From assembly GCF_003574085.1 (NCBI RefSeq), contig NZ_QWKZ01000019.1, positions 1 to 36,044 on the forward strand: 36,044 nucleotides of DNA, written 5' to 3'. Source of the DNA: Meiothermus luteus (GTDB taxonomy: Bacteria > Deinococcota > Deinococci > Deinococcales > Thermaceae). Below the pieces are notes generated by a model. It worked only from the letters and a program-made list of their open reading frames with translations, was not told the DNA's origin and searched no databases. Shown in pieces: positions 7,297-17,223 of the stretch. Position 1 is the stretch's first letter, and each line of letters opens with the position of its first letter. The translations under genes were made by a program, and so were the position numbers.

Positions 7297-9180
7297 CTAG
7301 CGGGTCTGGGGCTTGGGGTGGTGAGCGGCCTCAGCCAGGGTGGGCGCTTCCACCCCCATCTCGGCCAGGGCAGCCCGGATGGCCTCGGCGTCAATTCTCG
7401 CCTCGTGGTGCATCCGGGGGATGGAGCCGTGCTCAAAAAAGCGGTCCGGCAGCCCCAGCACCCGGATGTCCGGTTTTAGGCCCATCTCGTTTAGGGCCTC
7501 CAGCACCGCGCTGCCGAAGCCGCCCATCCTCTGGTGGTCCTCGGTGGTCACCAGCTTGTGGCCCGCCAGGGCCAGCCGCTTTAGCAGCTCCTTGTCCAGC
7601 GGCTTGATGAAGCGGGCGTTGACCACGCCAACCTGGGGGTCGTCCCCAGCCGCCTCGAGGGCGTACTTGAGGGTTTTGCCGAAAGCCAGGATGTAAGCCC
7701 GGTGGCCCTCCTTGAGGACCTCCCAGCGTCCCCACTCAATTTCGGGCCAAGCCCCCTCAGGAGCCTTCTCCACGTTGTCGCGGGGGTAGCGAATGGCGAT
7801 GGGCCCGCCCAGCTCGAGGGCCTTCTTGAGCATAGCCCGCAGCTCCAGGGCATCTTTGGGTGCCGCAATTTGCACGTTGGGCACGGTGCGCAAGTAGGCG
7901 ATGTCAAACACCCCGTTGTGGGTGGCCCCATCGCCCCCCACGATGCCGGCTCGGTCCACCGCAAAGATCACCGGCAGGTTCTCAATGGCGATGTCGTGGA
8001 TGATCTGGTCGTAGGCCCGTTGCATGAAGGTGGAGTAGATGGCCAGCACTGGCTTGAGGCCCCGCAGGGCCATCCCGGCGGCGGTGGTGGCGGCCACGTC
8101 CTCGCAGATGCCGGTGTCCAGGTAGCGCTCGGGGTGGACCTGGGAGTAACGCACTAGCCCCGAGCCCTCGCGCATGGCCGGCGTAATCACAAAAAGCCGG
8201 GGCTCCTGGTGGGCCAGCTCGGTCACAGCGTCCCCAAAGGCCGCCGACCAGGTGTAGCCCTTGCTCACCTTGATGGGGTTCTGGGGGTTGAAGCCGGGGG
8301 GACCATGCCAGTAGATGGGGTCCTCCTCGGCCACCCCGTAGCCCTTGCCCTTGCGGGTAACCGCGTGCAGCAGGGTAGGGCCGTCCAGCTCCTTGATTTG
8401 CTCCAGGATGTGAATCAACCCCGGCAGGTCGTGGCCGTCCACCGGCCCCACGTAGCGGATGCCCCAGGCGTAGAAGGGGTTTTCCTGGTGCAGCATCAGC
8501 TTGGCGGCCTCCTTGGCCCGGTCTACCAGGCCAAAAAGCCGGGGCGAGATGCCCTCCAGCACCTGGCGGCCCCACTTTTGGGTTTCCTGCACCCACTTTT
8601 TGGTCTGGTACTCGCGAAAGTAGCGATTGAGCGCCCCCACGTTCTCGGAGATGCTCATCTCGTTGTCGTTGAGGATGATGATGAGCCTCGGCTTGCGCTC
8701 CCCGATCACGTTTAGGGCGGCCAGGGCCATTCCGCCGGTCAGGGCCCCGTCGCCGATGAGGGCCACGATGTGGTAGTCCTCCCCTAGGGTATCCCGGGCG
8801 ATGGCCATACCCAGCGCGTTGGCCAAGGAGGTGGAGGCGTGGCCGACGGTGATGGCGTCGTGCTCGCTTTCTGAAACTTTGGTGAAGCCCGAGATGCCCC
8901 CCTCCTGGCGGATGGTGTGGAAAACCTCCTTGCGCCCGGTGAGGATTTTGTGGGCGTAGGCCTGGTGGCCCACATCGAAGAGCAGCCGATCACGGGGCGA
9001 GTTGAAGACCCGGTGCAGGGCCACTATCAGCTCCACCGCGCCCAGCGAGGAGGCCAGGTGCCCGCCGTTTTGGGCGCACACTCGGATGATCTCGCTGCGC
9101 AGCTCCTCGGTGAGCTGCAGGAGTTCGCCCATGGAGAGGGGTTTCAGGTCTTGGGGTTGGTTGACCTTTTGTAGAACCAC
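7297..9180 (-). CDS. dxs: 1-deoxy-D-xylulose-5-phosphate synthase
   Basis: A 627-residue thiamine-diphosphate enzyme that condenses pyruvate and glyceraldehyde 3-phosphate, the first step of the MEP isoprenoid pathway. Visible landmarks: the SSLGAVEL and GHQAYAHK segments near the N terminus, the ThDP/Mg motif GDGALTGG, the transketolase pyrimidine-binding region around [13 protein letters not shown], and the C-terminal transketolase domain. The frame is open to 9249, but the GTG at 9180 is the better start: it is preceded by GGGAGG with 6-nt spacing and gives the family-typical N terminus ending in NQPQDLK. It lies 74 nt after the lipoprotein gene on the same strand. Its product feeds the prenyl synthase encoded at 11191 and, by inference, carotenoid and quinone synthesis. 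Confidence 0.97.
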   Translation of the reverse strand: MVLQKVNQPQDLKPLSMGELLQLTEELRSEIIRVCAQNGGHLASSLGAVELIVALHRVFNSPRDRLLFDVGHQAYAHKILTGRKEVFHTIRQEGGISGFTKVSESEHDAITVGHASTSLANALGMAIARDTLGEDYHIVALIGDGALTGGMALAALNVIGERKPRLIIILNDNEMSISENVGALNRYFREYQTKKWVQETQKWGRQVLEGISPRLFGLVDRAKEAAKLMLHQENPFYAWGIRYVGPVDGHDLPGLIHILEQIKELDGPTLLHAVTRKGKGYGVAEEDPIYWHGPPGFNPQNPIKVSKGYTWSAAFGDAVTELAHQEPRLFVITPAMREGSGLVRYSQVHPERYLDTGICEDVAATTAAGMALRGLKPVLAIYSTFMQRAYDQIIHDIAIENLPVIFAVDRAGIVGGDGATHNGVFDIAYLRTVPNVQIAAPKDALELRAMLKKALELGGPIAIRYPRDNVEKAPEGAWPEIEWGRWEVLKEGHRAYILAFGKTLKYALEAAGDDPQVGVVNARFIKPLDKELLKRLALAGHKLVTTEDHQRMGGFGSAVLEALNEMGLKPDIRVLGLPDRFFEHGSIPRMHHEARIDAEAIRAALAEMGVEAPTLAEAAHHPKPQTR

Positions 9181-9254
9181 GAGAAGCCTCCCGACGCTTT
9201 GGCCTAGCATGGGGGAACCGGGTCCAAAGCGCAGTGCTCCAGGCAACAAAGCGG

Positions 9255-9935
9255 CTAGCGGAAGTTTCGGTCCACCAGGGCAAGACCGCCTTGCTCGGCG
9301 AAATTCATGGAGGTGAAGACCTCCCCCACCCCGGGGAAGAACCAGACCTCAAAGTTTTCCCGCAGGCTGGGGTTTCTGGGGTCGCGGTACTCCACCCCGA
9401 TGCGGTAGACCTCAAAGTTGCCCGCCGGCACGCTCACGTTGGACCTGCCCAGCACCGTGTAGCTGTACTCCAGCAGCCGGTCGCTAACCCGGGTGGTTTG
9501 GTTGTTCAACCGCAGCTCAATGACCTCCCGGGTCTGGCCGCCCCAGCGGGCCCCTACGGCGAAGCTGGCCTCGGGGGGGTACTCCTGGATGGGGGGGGTG
9601 TAGCGGGCCACCTGGATTTTGTCGTAGTCCTCAATGCCCAAAAGCCGCACCCCCCCGGCGTCCACCTGGCGGTAGTAAGAGCGCTCGAGCCCCCGCCCGC
9701 TCAGGCGGTAGCGGATCGCCGGCTGGCCCTCAAAGCTGGCCGGGCCGATGACCGAGAGGCGCAGGGGGGGGTCGCTGGTGGAGGCCCGCAGGGGCAGGTA
9801 AATCCAGTCCAGGCCTGGCTGGGAGGGGTAGAAGCCCACCGGTCCTTGGATGATCGCAGTGTTGAGGGGAGGGCTGCTGCTGCGTGGGGCGCAGGAGACG
9901 AGCAGCAGTAGAAAGGCTATGAGCAGGCGTGGCAT
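9255..9935 (-). CDS. Predicted lipoprotein of unknown function
   Basis: A 226-residue protein with a lipoprotein signal peptide: a short basic start, a run of Leu, and the lipobox LVSC with the lipidated cysteine at residue 15. The remaining 210 or so residues look like a soluble beta-rich domain with no motif I recognise. Translation starts at ATG 9935, 7 nt after a TAAACT -10 box, so it may have its own leaderless transcript even though it follows the 162-residue membrane-anchored protein by only 10 nt. Its place between pspA and dxs suggests an envelope role, but this is inference only. Confidence 0.8.
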   Translation of the reverse strand: MPRLLIAFLLLLVSCAPRSSSPPLNTAIIQGPVGFYPSQPGLDWIYLPLRASTSDPPLRLSVIGPASFEGQPAIRYRLSGRGLERSYYRQVDAGGVRLLGIEDYDKIQVARYTPPIQEYPPEASFAVGARWGGQTREVIELRLNNQTTRVSDRLLEYSYTVLGRSNVSVPAGNFEVYRIGVEYRDPRNPSLRENFEVWFFPGVGEVFTSMNFAEQGGLALVDRNFR

Positions 9936-9945
9936 CACCCCAAGT

Positions 9946-10434
9946 TTACCCTTGGTGGATGGAGGGCGGGTGCAGGGCCTCCCGCAAGGCGATGAGGTGT
10001 TGGGGTAGATCGGCCAGGGCGGGGGGCTCGCCCTTCCCCTCAACCAGGGCCAGCTCGGCTCCGAGCCGCTCAATGTAGGCGATGCCCTGGTCTAGGGTTG
10101 TGTCCAGGCTGGTGTAGCGGGCGGAAACCTCGGTGCGGGTGTGGTAGTCCAGGCCTGGGGTGGTGCAAAGACGTTCGAGCTCGGTGAGCTTGGGAAAGAG
10201 TTTGTACAGGTTACGCCCGTACGCCCGCACCTGCTGGAGGGGTTCGCGCAGGTGGGGGTGCCTGCGGCTTTGGCGGCGAAGTTCGGCTAAAGCCCGGCCT
10301 AGACGCTCGTGCTGTTGTCGCAAGGGCAGTGAGAGCGGACGGCTGGCGTTAATGGCCCAGACCACGAACCCCACCAACCCCAGCAGCAAAAGCATCTCGA
10401 GCAAGGCGATTCCCATCTGCTTGAGTGCCTCCAT
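9946..10434 (-). CDS. Membrane-anchored protein of unknown function
   Basis: A 162-residue protein with a single N-terminal membrane segment (about residues 8-28, Leu-rich, flanked by Met and Asn) followed by a highly charged, probably helical cytoplasmic or extracytoplasmic domain with many Arg, Leu and Glu residues. No known motif is seen. The gene begins 15 nt after pspA ends and stops 10 nt before the lipoprotein start, so it likely belongs to a pspA operon. A membrane-stress partner of PspA is an attractive but unproven idea. Only a weak AGGG ribosome-binding sequence precedes the ATG. Confidence 0.72.
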   Translation of the reverse strand: MEALKQMGIALLEMLLLLGLVGFVVWAINASRPLSLPLRQQHERLGRALAELRRQSRRHPHLREPLQQVRAYGRNLYKLFPKLTELERLCTTPGLDYHTRTEVSARYTSLDTTLDQGIAYIERLGAELALVEGKGEPPALADLPQHLIALREALHPPSIHQG

Positions 10435-10449
10435 TCTTGCCCTAAGGTT

Positions 10450-11112
10450 CTATGCGATTCCCAGCTCGCGTTTCAGCCGGGCCAGGTCTTCCTCTACCTC
10501 GCGGTTGCTGCCCAGGCGCTCGAGCTCTTTTTCTATCTCGCTTTTGTCCATCTCCGATAGAGCGGCGTGCTTGTCCTCCATGGCCTGGATGCGCCGCTCC
10601 ATGTCCTCAAAAGCCTCTACGGCGCCATGCGCGTCTATCTTGGACTCAAACCGGCGCACCGCTTCGGCGGCCTCTACCCCCTTCTTGCGTGCGATGAGCA
10701 AGGCTTTCTTGGCCTCGGACTCCTGGATTTTGCTCTCCAGCGCCCTAAGCTGGGTGGTGAGCTGGCGGACCAGGTCTTGCTGCTGGGCCACCTGCTGGGC
10801 AAACCCTTCGGCCAGGGCCTGGGCCTGCTGCTTGCGCTTGAGGGCTTCCCGGGCCAGGTCTTCCCGTTCGGCCTTTAGGGCCTCGGCGGCTTTGCGCTCC
10901 CAAGCGGCGGCCTGCTCGGCGTAGCTTTGCTGCTCGCGCTCGAGCTTCTTGAGCTCGGCCATAGCTTCGGCCACCTCCATGCGGGCCTCGCGTAGGGTGG
11001 CCCGCATGTCCTCCAGGGCTTGCTCAATGATTTTTTCGGGGTCTTCGGCCCGGCGGATGAGGTCGTTAATGTTGGCCCGGATTAAGCGGGAGAGCCGTTC
11101 TAGAATACCCAT
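10450..11112 (-). CDS. pspA: PspA/IM30-family membrane-stress protein
   Basis: A 220-residue, almost entirely alpha-helical coiled-coil protein of the ESCRT-III-related PspA/Vipp1 family, which binds and stabilises stressed inner membrane. The N-terminal amphipathic stretch MGILERLSRLIRANI and the following segment ending in AEDPEKIIEQ are hallmark family features. Heptad-like Ala/Glu/Leu-rich helices run from about residue 25 to 190. The ATG at 11112 is preceded by GGAGG five bases upstream. A promoter TTGGTG-18-TAGACT lies just upstream and overlaps the divergent prenyl-synthase promoter. Two genes encoding a membrane-anchored protein and a lipoprotein follow closely and may be co-regulated. 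No PspF-like regulator is nearby. Confidence 0.93.
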   Translation of the reverse strand: MGILERLSRLIRANINDLIRRAEDPEKIIEQALEDMRATLREARMEVAEAMAELKKLEREQQSYAEQAAAWERKAAEALKAEREDLAREALKRKQQAQALAEGFAQQVAQQQDLVRQLTTQLRALESKIQESEAKKALLIARKKGVEAAEAVRRFESKIDAHGAVEAFEDMERRIQAMEDKHAALSEMDKSEIEKELERLGSNREVEEDLARLKRELGIA

Positions 11113-11131
11113 TGCCCCCTCCTTGGATTCC

Positions 11132-11161
11132 AGTCTAACCCAGCCTTTCGCTTTACACCAA
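11132..11161 (-). promoter_or_regulatory. Putative pspA promoter
   Basis: On the minus strand, TTGGTG (11161-11156) is separated by 18 bp from TAGACT (11137-11132), about 20 nt upstream of the pspA ATG, leaving a short leader that carries the GGAGG site. It overlaps the -35 region of the divergent gene at 11191. Confidence 0.55.
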
Positions 11162-11183
11162 GGCCGGGCGGATGGCGTAGTAT
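11152..11183 (+). promoter_or_regulatory. Putative promoter of the prenyl synthase gene
   Basis: TTTACA (11152-11157) and TAGTAT (11178-11183) lie 20 bp apart, a slightly long spacing. TAGTAT ends 7 nt before the ATG at 11191 and there is no Shine-Dalgarno, so a leaderless transcript is likely. The -35 overlaps that of divergent pspA. Confidence 0.45.
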
Positions 11184-11190
11184 CTACAAC

Positions 11191-12201
11191 ATGACCGCCC
11201 TTCCCTCCGCAGCGGAGGTGCGCCAGGCCATTCAGGGTTGCTTGCTCTCTGCCCTGCCCAGGCCTGAGACGGCTTCCCGTCCCGAGCTTGCCCAGTTCGC
11301 CCGGATGTTGCGGGACTATCCCGAGCGGGGGGGGAAGATGCTGCGGGGGGCCCTTTTGGTCTACACCGGGTTGGCCTACGGTGCAGCCCTGGAGCAGCTG
11401 CTGCCGGTAGCGGCAGCCCTCGAGCTCTTCCAGAACTGGGCCCTCATCCACGACGACATTGAGGACGGCTCCGACGAGCGGCGGGGAAAGCCGGCTTTAC
11501 ACCGGATTTACGGCGTTCCGCTGGCCCTAAACGCGGGGGATGCCCTGCACGCCCTACAGTGGGGCCTCCTGGTGCAAGCGGGGGTGCCCCAGGGGGTGCT
11601 CTTGGAGTTTGTGCGCTTGGTGGAGCGCACCGCTCAGGGGCAGCACCTGGAGATTGCCTGGATGGAAGGCCAGCGGCTTGACCTAACCGAGGCCGACTAC
11701 CTGGAGATGGTGGGCCTGAAGGCGGCCTACTACACCGCGGTAGCCCCCCTGCGGCTGGGGGTCTTGGTGGCCGGAGGGGAGCCGCCCCAGGCCTTTGAAG
11801 AGGCTGGAATGAAGCTGGGTACGGGCTTTCAAATCGTGGACGACGTGCTCAACCTGAAAGGCGATCCCGCCAAGTACGGCAAGGAGATAGGGGGCGACCT
11901 TTGGGAGGGAAAGCGTACCTTGGTCCTGCTCCACTTCCTGAGGAACGCGGGCCCCGAGGAACGGCAGCGGGCCGAGCGGTTGCTCTGCCTTCCCAGGCCG
12001 CAAAAACCCGCGGCCGAGGTGGCCTGGCTGCACCACCGGTTGATCTCCTCGGGGGCCTTGGCCTACGCCGAGCGGGTGGCCGAGGGGTTTCTGGAGGAAG
12101 GGCTTGGCAGGCTCAGGCCCCTTTTGCAAGAGGCGCCCCGGAGGGCCTTTGGCGCGCGGGTGGTGGAGCTTTTGGAGGGGTTGGTGCGGCGAGAGGCCTG
12201 A
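11191..12201 (+). CDS. Trans-polyprenyl diphosphate synthase, probably GGPP synthase
   Basis: A 336-residue prenyltransferase that joins isopentenyl diphosphate to allylic diphosphates in the cytoplasm. The first aspartate-rich motif is DDIED (88-92) without the two-residue insertion of bacterial farnesyl synthases. The second is DDVLN (217-221), with Asn in place of the last Asp, as in several eukaryotic GGPP synthases. GGKMLRG (47-53) binds the isopentenyl substrate. A bulky Trp lies five residues before the first motif, the position that limits chain length, which suits a C15-C20 product. In this lineage the likely role is GGPP for carotenoids (crtE). The stop codon lies within a hairpin that also contains the purD stop. 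Confidence 0.9.
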   Translation: MTALPSAAEVRQAIQGCLLSALPRPETASRPELAQFARMLRDYPERGGKMLRGALLVYTGLAYGAALEQLLPVAAALELFQNWALIHDDIEDGSDERRGKPALHRIYGVPLALNAGDALHALQWGLLVQAGVPQGVLLEFVRLVERTAQGQHLEIAWMEGQRLDLTEADYLEMVGLKAAYYTAVAPLRLGVLVAGGEPPQAFEEAGMKLGTGFQIVDDVLNLKGDPAKYGKEIGGDLWEGKRTLVLLHFLRNAGPEERQRAERLLCLPRPQKPAAEVAWLHHRLISSGALAYAERVAEGFLEEGLGRLRPLLQEAPRRAFGARVVELLEGLVRREA

Positions 12202-12208
12202 GGGCCTC
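12193..12208. repeat. Inverted repeat across the prenyl synthase / purD stop codons
   Basis: GAGGCC and GGCCTC form a perfect 6-bp stem around a 4-nt loop, TGAG. It covers the prenyl-synthase stop (12199-12201) and part of the convergent purD stop (12207-12209). No T-tract follows on either strand, so intrinsic termination is doubtful, but it may pause transcription or block RNA decay on both transcripts. Confidence 0.5.
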
Positions 12209-13451
12209 AGACCAGAGCCCTGCGACCAATGTCCCGCCGGTAGACCGCGCGCTCAAACTGGACCGCTTCTACTCCCGCGTAGGCCCGGCCAAGGGCCTCC
12301 CGAAGGTCTTTACCGAGGCCCACCACGTTGAGGACCCGGCCCCCCTGGGTCACCAGCCCATGCGGGGTGCGGCGGGTTCCGGCCTGGAAGTAGAGCACCC
12401 CTTGGGGGGGGCGGGGGGGCAGGTGGACGGGCAACCCCCGGTGGGGGTCTTCGGGATAGCCGGGGGCAGCCATCACCACGCAGGCCGAGGCCATGGGGTG
12501 CCAGGTGGGCTCGAGCTCGTGCAGCCGCCCTTCTACCACCGCCAACGCCAGCTCCACCAGGTCGGTCTGAAGCAGGGGTAGGATGGCTTGGCACTCGGGG
12601 TCCCCAAAGCGGGCGTTGAATTCCAGCACCTTGGGGCCGTCGTCGGTGAGCATCAGCCCGGCATAAATTACCCCCCTGTAAACGATGCCCTCGGCCCGCA
12701 GCCCGTCCACCAGTGGCCTGAGAATCCGCTCTTCCACCTCCTTCAAGACACCTGGGGCCAGGGGGTAGGGGCAGATGGCCCCCATGCCCCCAGTCATGGG
12801 GCCCAGGTCGCCGTCCAGCAGCCGCTTGTGGTCCTGGGAGGGGAGCAGCGGCCTCACACTGACCCCATCGGTCAGGGCCAGCACCGTTACCTCGGGGCCC
12901 TGCAGGTACTCCTCAATGACCACCTCGCTCCGCTCTGCCCCCGAGAGAATGTTCAGCACCGCCTGCCGGGCCTGGGAGAGCTCGCTGGCCACGGTGACCC
13001 CCTTGCCGGCGGCCAGACCCGAGTCCTTGACCACGATGGGGGCCCCCACTTGTTCCAGGTAAGACAAGGCCTGCAGCGGGTCGCTGAAGCTCCGGTAGCG
13101 GGCGGTGGGGATACCCAGCCGCTCCATCAGCCCCTTGGCGTAGGCTTTGGAGCCCTCGATCATGGCTGCTTTCTGGGTGGGGCCGAAAATTCGCAGGCCC
13201 CGGGCTTGAAAAGCGTCGGCGATGCCCTCCACCAAGGGGGCTTCCGGCCCGACCAGGGTGAGCTCTATCTCCTCAGCTGCGGCCCACTCGGCCAGCCGCT
13301 CCACATCGCCGTCCCAGGGGATGCACTCGGCCAGCTCGGCGATGCCGGGGTTCCCCGGAGCAGCGTAGAGCTGGGTGGTCAGGGGCGACTGGGCGGCTTT
13401 CCAGCAAAGGGCGTGTTCCCGCCCTCCAGAACCTACCACCAGGATTTTCAC
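12207..13451 (-). CDS. purD: Phosphoribosylamine-glycine ligase
   Basis: A 414-residue ATP-grasp enzyme (GAR synthetase) that joins glycine to phosphoribosylamine, the second step of purine synthesis. The N terminus KILVVGSGGREHAL is the family hallmark, followed by the ATP-grasp core including GLAAGKGV and the metal-binding EFNARFGDPE motif. The GTG at 13451 is the start because it gives the exact PurD N terminus and follows a TATCCT -10 box by 7 nt without a Shine-Dalgarno. It lies 43 nt after the histidine-phosphatase gene and in the same orientation as purM, so some purine genes are grouped here while purD seems to have its own promoter. Confidence 0.97.
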   Translation of the reverse strand: MKILVVGSGGREHALCWKAAQSPLTTQLYAAPGNPGIAELAECIPWDGDVERLAEWAAAEEIELTLVGPEAPLVEGIADAFQARGLRIFGPTQKAAMIEGSKAYAKGLMERLGIPTARYRSFSDPLQALSYLEQVGAPIVVKDSGLAAGKGVTVASELSQARQAVLNILSGAERSEVVIEEYLQGPEVTVLALTDGVSVRPLLPSQDHKRLLDGDLGPMTGGMGAICPYPLAPGVLKEVEERILRPLVDGLRAEGIVYRGVIYAGLMLTDDGPKVLEFNARFGDPECQAILPLLQTDLVELALAVVEGRLHELEPTWHPMASACVVMAAPGYPEDPHRGLPVHLPPRPPQGVLYFQAGTRRTPHGLVTQGGRVLNVVGLGKDLREALGRAYAGVEAVQFERAVYRRDIGRRALV

Positions 13452-13458
13452 GCAGCTA

Positions 13459-13464
13459 AGGATA
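13459..13464 (-). promoter_or_regulatory. Putative -10 box for leaderless purD mRNA
   Basis: On the minus strand TATCCT precedes the purD GTG by 7 nt within the 43-nt gap after the phosphatase gene. No -35 is evident. Confidence 0.5.
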
Positions 13465-13494
13465 GCAGATGGCAGGCTTTGTGGAGGATTTTTG

Positions 13495-14127
13495 TTAGGA
13501 GAGCACTGCCTCGTCGGCAAGGCCTTCTGCCCAGGCCTCCAGGTGGCCCACGTCGCCCACCGAAAGGGCCGTGCCCTCGGGGTAAAGAAGGCGGGTGATG
13601 GAGGTGTTCTGAATATGGAACCTGCGCCAGGACCCGTTGTCTAAATGGAGCACCAGCTTGAGGGCAGCCCGGATAACCCCCCCGTGGGTTACCACAAGGT
13701 GCCGCCCCTCTGGCAGCTCGTCCAGGAATTCCTGTACCCGCGCGGCTAGGTCGGCCATGCTCTCCCCGCCAGGGCGCTTGGTGTTCCACGGGTCAAGCTG
13801 CACCGCCCGGTGAAACTCGGGGTAGCGCAGCTCGCTTTCGCTGCGCAAGAGCCCTTGGAGCTCACCGGCGTAAATTTCGCGGATGCGGCGGTCGTAGATA
13901 GGGGTGAGCCCGAGGGCCTCGGCGATGGGCCGGGCGGTGAGGGCCGCCCGCTGCAGGTCGGAGCTGTAGAGGCCGTCAAAGCTATGGCGGTAAGCCGCCA
14001 GCCGCTCGGCCAGCCGGTAGGCCTGGCGCAGCCCTTCTGGGGAAAGCCCCACGTCGTAGTGGCCCTGAAAGCGCCCTTCGGCGTTCCAGGGGGTTTCGCC
14101 ATGGCGCAACAGCCAGAGTTCTTTCAT
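13495..14127 (-). CDS. Histidine phosphatase (phosphoglycerate mutase-like)
   Basis: A 210-residue member of the histidine phosphatase superfamily. LLRHGETPWN near the N terminus carries the catalytic His phosphorylated during turnover. A downstream VVTHGGVIR provides the second conserved His, and the pair SSDLQRA/TARPIAE completes the RHG-family core. Length and the RHGET/GHYD pattern match the alpha-ribazole phosphatase/CobC and broad-specificity phosphatase subgroup. It lies between purM (19 nt upstream) and purD. A cobalamin link is conceivable because a cobalamin adenosyltransferase is encoded at 16628, but the true substrate cannot be decided from sequence. Confidence 0.88.
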   Translation of the reverse strand: MKELWLLRHGETPWNAEGRFQGHYDVGLSPEGLRQAYRLAERLAAYRHSFDGLYSSDLQRAALTARPIAEALGLTPIYDRRIREIYAGELQGLLRSESELRYPEFHRAVQLDPWNTKRPGGESMADLAARVQEFLDELPEGRHLVVTHGGVIRAALKLVLHLDNGSWRRFHIQNTSITRLLYPEGTALSVGDVGHLEAWAEGLADEAVLS

Positions 14128-14146
14128 ACGGTAGGAGGGCAGGGTT

Positions 14147-15150
<1,004 letters not shown>

Positions 15151-15154
<4 letters not shown>

Positions 15155-16575
15155 AGTTCTACCCCCAGCATCTCGCCCAGCATCCGTTTGACCACATCGG
15201 CCTTGGCGGTGCCCCGGGTGGCCTTCATGATGGGCCCCACCAGGGCGTTGGCGGCCTTGAGGTTGCCCGCCCGCACCTGTTCCACCACCTTCGGGTTCTC
15301 GGCCACCACCCGTTCTACCAAGGGCCGCAGGGCCCCCTCATCGGCCACCGCGCGCAGGCCCCGTTCCTCCACCAGCCGCAGCGGGTCGGCGCCCGCCATC
15401 ACCTCGGGCAGGATGTCGGCCACCACCCGGTTGGTAATCTCCCGGCGCTCAAAAAGCCCCGCCAGCCGGGAGAGGTTCAAGGGGGTAAGGGCAGTTTGCT
15501 GAATCTCCAGGCCCCGCTCGTTCAGATACCCCGCCACTTCGGCGTTGAGCAGGTTGGCCAGGGTCTGGGGGTGGCCTTCGTACTGGGCCAGCGCCTGGTC
15601 AAAGAAGCGGGCCAGCGAGGCGTTGTAGGCCAGAATCTCGGCGTCGTAAGGGCGCACCCCCGCCTCCACGTAGCGGGCGTGTTTCTGAGCAGGCAGCTCC
15701 GGCATGGCCGCTTTGAGCCGGTTTAGCCAAGCCTCGTCCACCACGATGGGGGGCAGGTCGGGGTCGGGGAAGTAGCGGTAGTCGGCCTCCTCTTCCTTGA
15801 GGCGCATCACGTAGGTCTTTCCCGCCGCCTCGTCCCAACCCAAGGTGGCCTGGGCCACCGTCCGGCCGCTGCGAAGGATCTCCTGTTGGCGCTTGATCTC
15901 GTACTCGAGCGCCCGGGCCACGCTCTTGAAGGAGTTGAGGTTCTTTATCTCTACCTTGGTCCCCAAAGGCTCCCCCATCCGCCGTACCGAAACGTTTACG
16001 TCGGCCCGCATCTTGCCCTCCTCAGGGTTGGCGTCGGAGACCCCCAGCGTTTGGGCAATGGCCCGGATATGGGCGAGGAAGGTGCGGGCCTGTTCAGGGC
16101 TGTGGATGTCCGGCTCGGTGACCATCTCAATAAGGGGCGCGCCGGCCCGGTTGAGGTCTATTAGGGAGTAGGAGGCCCCCTCGGGGTGGGTGGACTTGGC
16201 CGCGTCCTCCTCTAGGTGGATGCGGCGGATGCGCACCCGCTGGCCCTCCACCTCCAAGTAACCCCCGGTGGCGATGGGCAGGTCGTACTGGGAGATTTGG
16301 TAGTTTTTGGGCATGTCTGGGTAGTAGTAGCTTTTGCGGTGAAACTGGGTCCATGGGGCGATCTGGCAGTGCAGGGCCAGCCCCAGGAGGATGCCGTACT
16401 CTACGGCCTGGGCGTTTACCACCGGCAGCACCCCCGGCAGACCCAAGCAGACCGGGCAGGTGTGGGTGTTGGGTAGAGCGCCGAAATAGTCGGCCGCGCA
16501 GCCGCAGAACATCTTGCTTTGAGTCTTGAGGTGCAGGTGAATCTCCAGCCCCACCACGGCTTCAAAAGCAGACAT
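15151..16575 (-). CDS. gatB: Aspartyl/glutamyl-tRNA(Asn/Gln) amidotransferase subunit B
   Basis: A 474-residue kinase and tRNA-binding subunit of the GatCAB amidotransferase, which converts Asp-tRNA(Asn) and/or Glu-tRNA(Gln) to the amidated forms. The N-terminal GLEIHLHLKT is characteristic. A four-cysteine zinc site (Cys24, 26, 40 and 43) precedes the conserved LGLPG. The C-terminal part is the helical YqeY-like tail domain that contacts tRNA. gatA and gatC are not in the window. The ATG at 16575 lies 9 nt after a perfect TATAAT on the minus strand. It is the first gene of a gatB-purM-phosphatase run. Confidence 0.97.
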
Positions 16576-16584
16576 ACCCCGAAC

Positions 16585-16590
16585 ATTATA
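16585..16590 (-). promoter_or_regulatory. Putative -10 box for gatB-purM
   Basis: On the minus strand a consensus TATAAT lies 9 nt before the gatB ATG. There is no Shine-Dalgarno, so the mRNA would be leaderless or nearly so. The 52-bp divergent region also holds TAGAGT (16616-16621) for the plus-strand gene. No good -35 is visible for either. Confidence 0.6.
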
Positions 16591-16615
16591 GGCGGGGCCT
16601 TTCCCGGGTAGAGGG

Positions 16616-16621
16616 TAGAGT
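16616..16621 (+). promoter_or_regulatory. Putative -10 box for the adenosyltransferase gene
   Basis: TAGAGT precedes the ATG at 16628 by 6 nt. This is the same leaderless geometry as at other genes in the window. Confidence 0.4.
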
Positions 16622-16627
16622 AAGGGT

Positions 16628-17191
16628 ATGAAGATTTACACCAAGACCGGTGACAAGGGGGAGACCGGACTATACGGGGCTGAGCGAGTGGGCAAGGAGC
16701 ACCCCCGGGTGGAGGCCTACGGCACCGTGGACGAGGCCAACAGCGCGATTGGCCTGGCCCGGGCCCTGCTGCCCGCGGCCCACAAGGATATTCACGCGGA
16801 CCTGGAGTACCTTCAAAACGCCCTTTTTGACCTGGGGGCCGACCTGGCTACCCGTATGGGGATCCCCTACGAGCGTAACCTGAGCCGGATTGAGGAGGCG
16901 GACGTGGAGCGGCTCGAGGCCCTCATAGACCGCTACCAGGAGGAGGCCCCGCAGTTTAGAGGCTTCATTCACCCGGGGGGGCACCCTGCGGCCGCGGCTT
17001 TGCACCTGGCCCGCGCCATCGTCCGCCGGGCCGAGCGGCGGGTGGTGGGGCTTATGCGCCATGAGGCGGTCAACCCAGAGGTGCTGCGCTACTTAAACCG
17101 GCTTTCTGACCTGCTTTTTACCCTGGCCCGGGTGCTCAACCAGCGGGAGGGCTTCGCCGAGGAAGGGTGGTTGGTGAAGGGGCGCCGCTAA
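16628..17191 (+). CDS. Cob(I)alamin adenosyltransferase, PduO type
   Basis: A 187-residue ATP:cob(I)alamin adenosyltransferase that makes adenosylcobalamin in the cytoplasm. The N-terminal signature TKTGDKGETGLYGAERVGK is the ATP-binding motif. AYGTVDEANSAIG and the RRAERRV segment near residue 140 are further PduO-family hallmarks, and the all-helical, trimer-forming size fits. The gene is divergent from gatB and lies 32 nt before the large peptidase/barrel gene. No other cobalamin genes are adjacent, apart from the CobC-like phosphatase that may or may not be related. Confidence 0.96.
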   Translation: MKIYTKTGDKGETGLYGAERVGKEHPRVEAYGTVDEANSAIGLARALLPAAHKDIHADLEYLQNALFDLGADLATRMGIPYERNLSRIEEADVERLEALIDRYQEEAPQFRGFIHPGGHPAAAALHLARAIVRRAERRVVGLMRHEAVNPEVLRYLNRLSDLLFTLARVLNQREGFAEEGWLVKGRR

Positions 17192-17211
17192 GCTTGGGAA
17201 GCGGCTTTGCC

Positions 17212-17217
17212 TATACT
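17212..17217 (+). promoter_or_regulatory. Putative -10 box for the peptidase/barrel gene
   Basis: TATACT ends 6 nt before the ATG at 17224, just past the adenosyltransferase stop. No Shine-Dalgarno precedes that ATG, which supports a leaderless start there. Confidence 0.5.
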
Positions 17218-17223
17218 GGGCCC

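Noticed and set aside
8209-8715. Plus-strand open frame inside dxs
   Set aside because: Entirely antisense to a fully conserved enzyme; no motif or ribosome-binding site.
9181-9249. N-terminal extension of dxs
   Set aside because: The extra residues do not resemble Dxs, and a GGGAGG site directs initiation to the GTG at 9180.
12193-12208. Bidirectional terminator between the prenyl synthase gene and purD
   Set aside because: The hairpin is real, but neither strand has a T-tract, so I list it only as an inverted repeat.
17167-17223. GTG start for the peptidase/barrel protein inside the adenosyltransferase gene
   Set aside because: It would add residues before a clean signal peptide; the ATG at 17224 with TATACT 6 nt upstream fits better.
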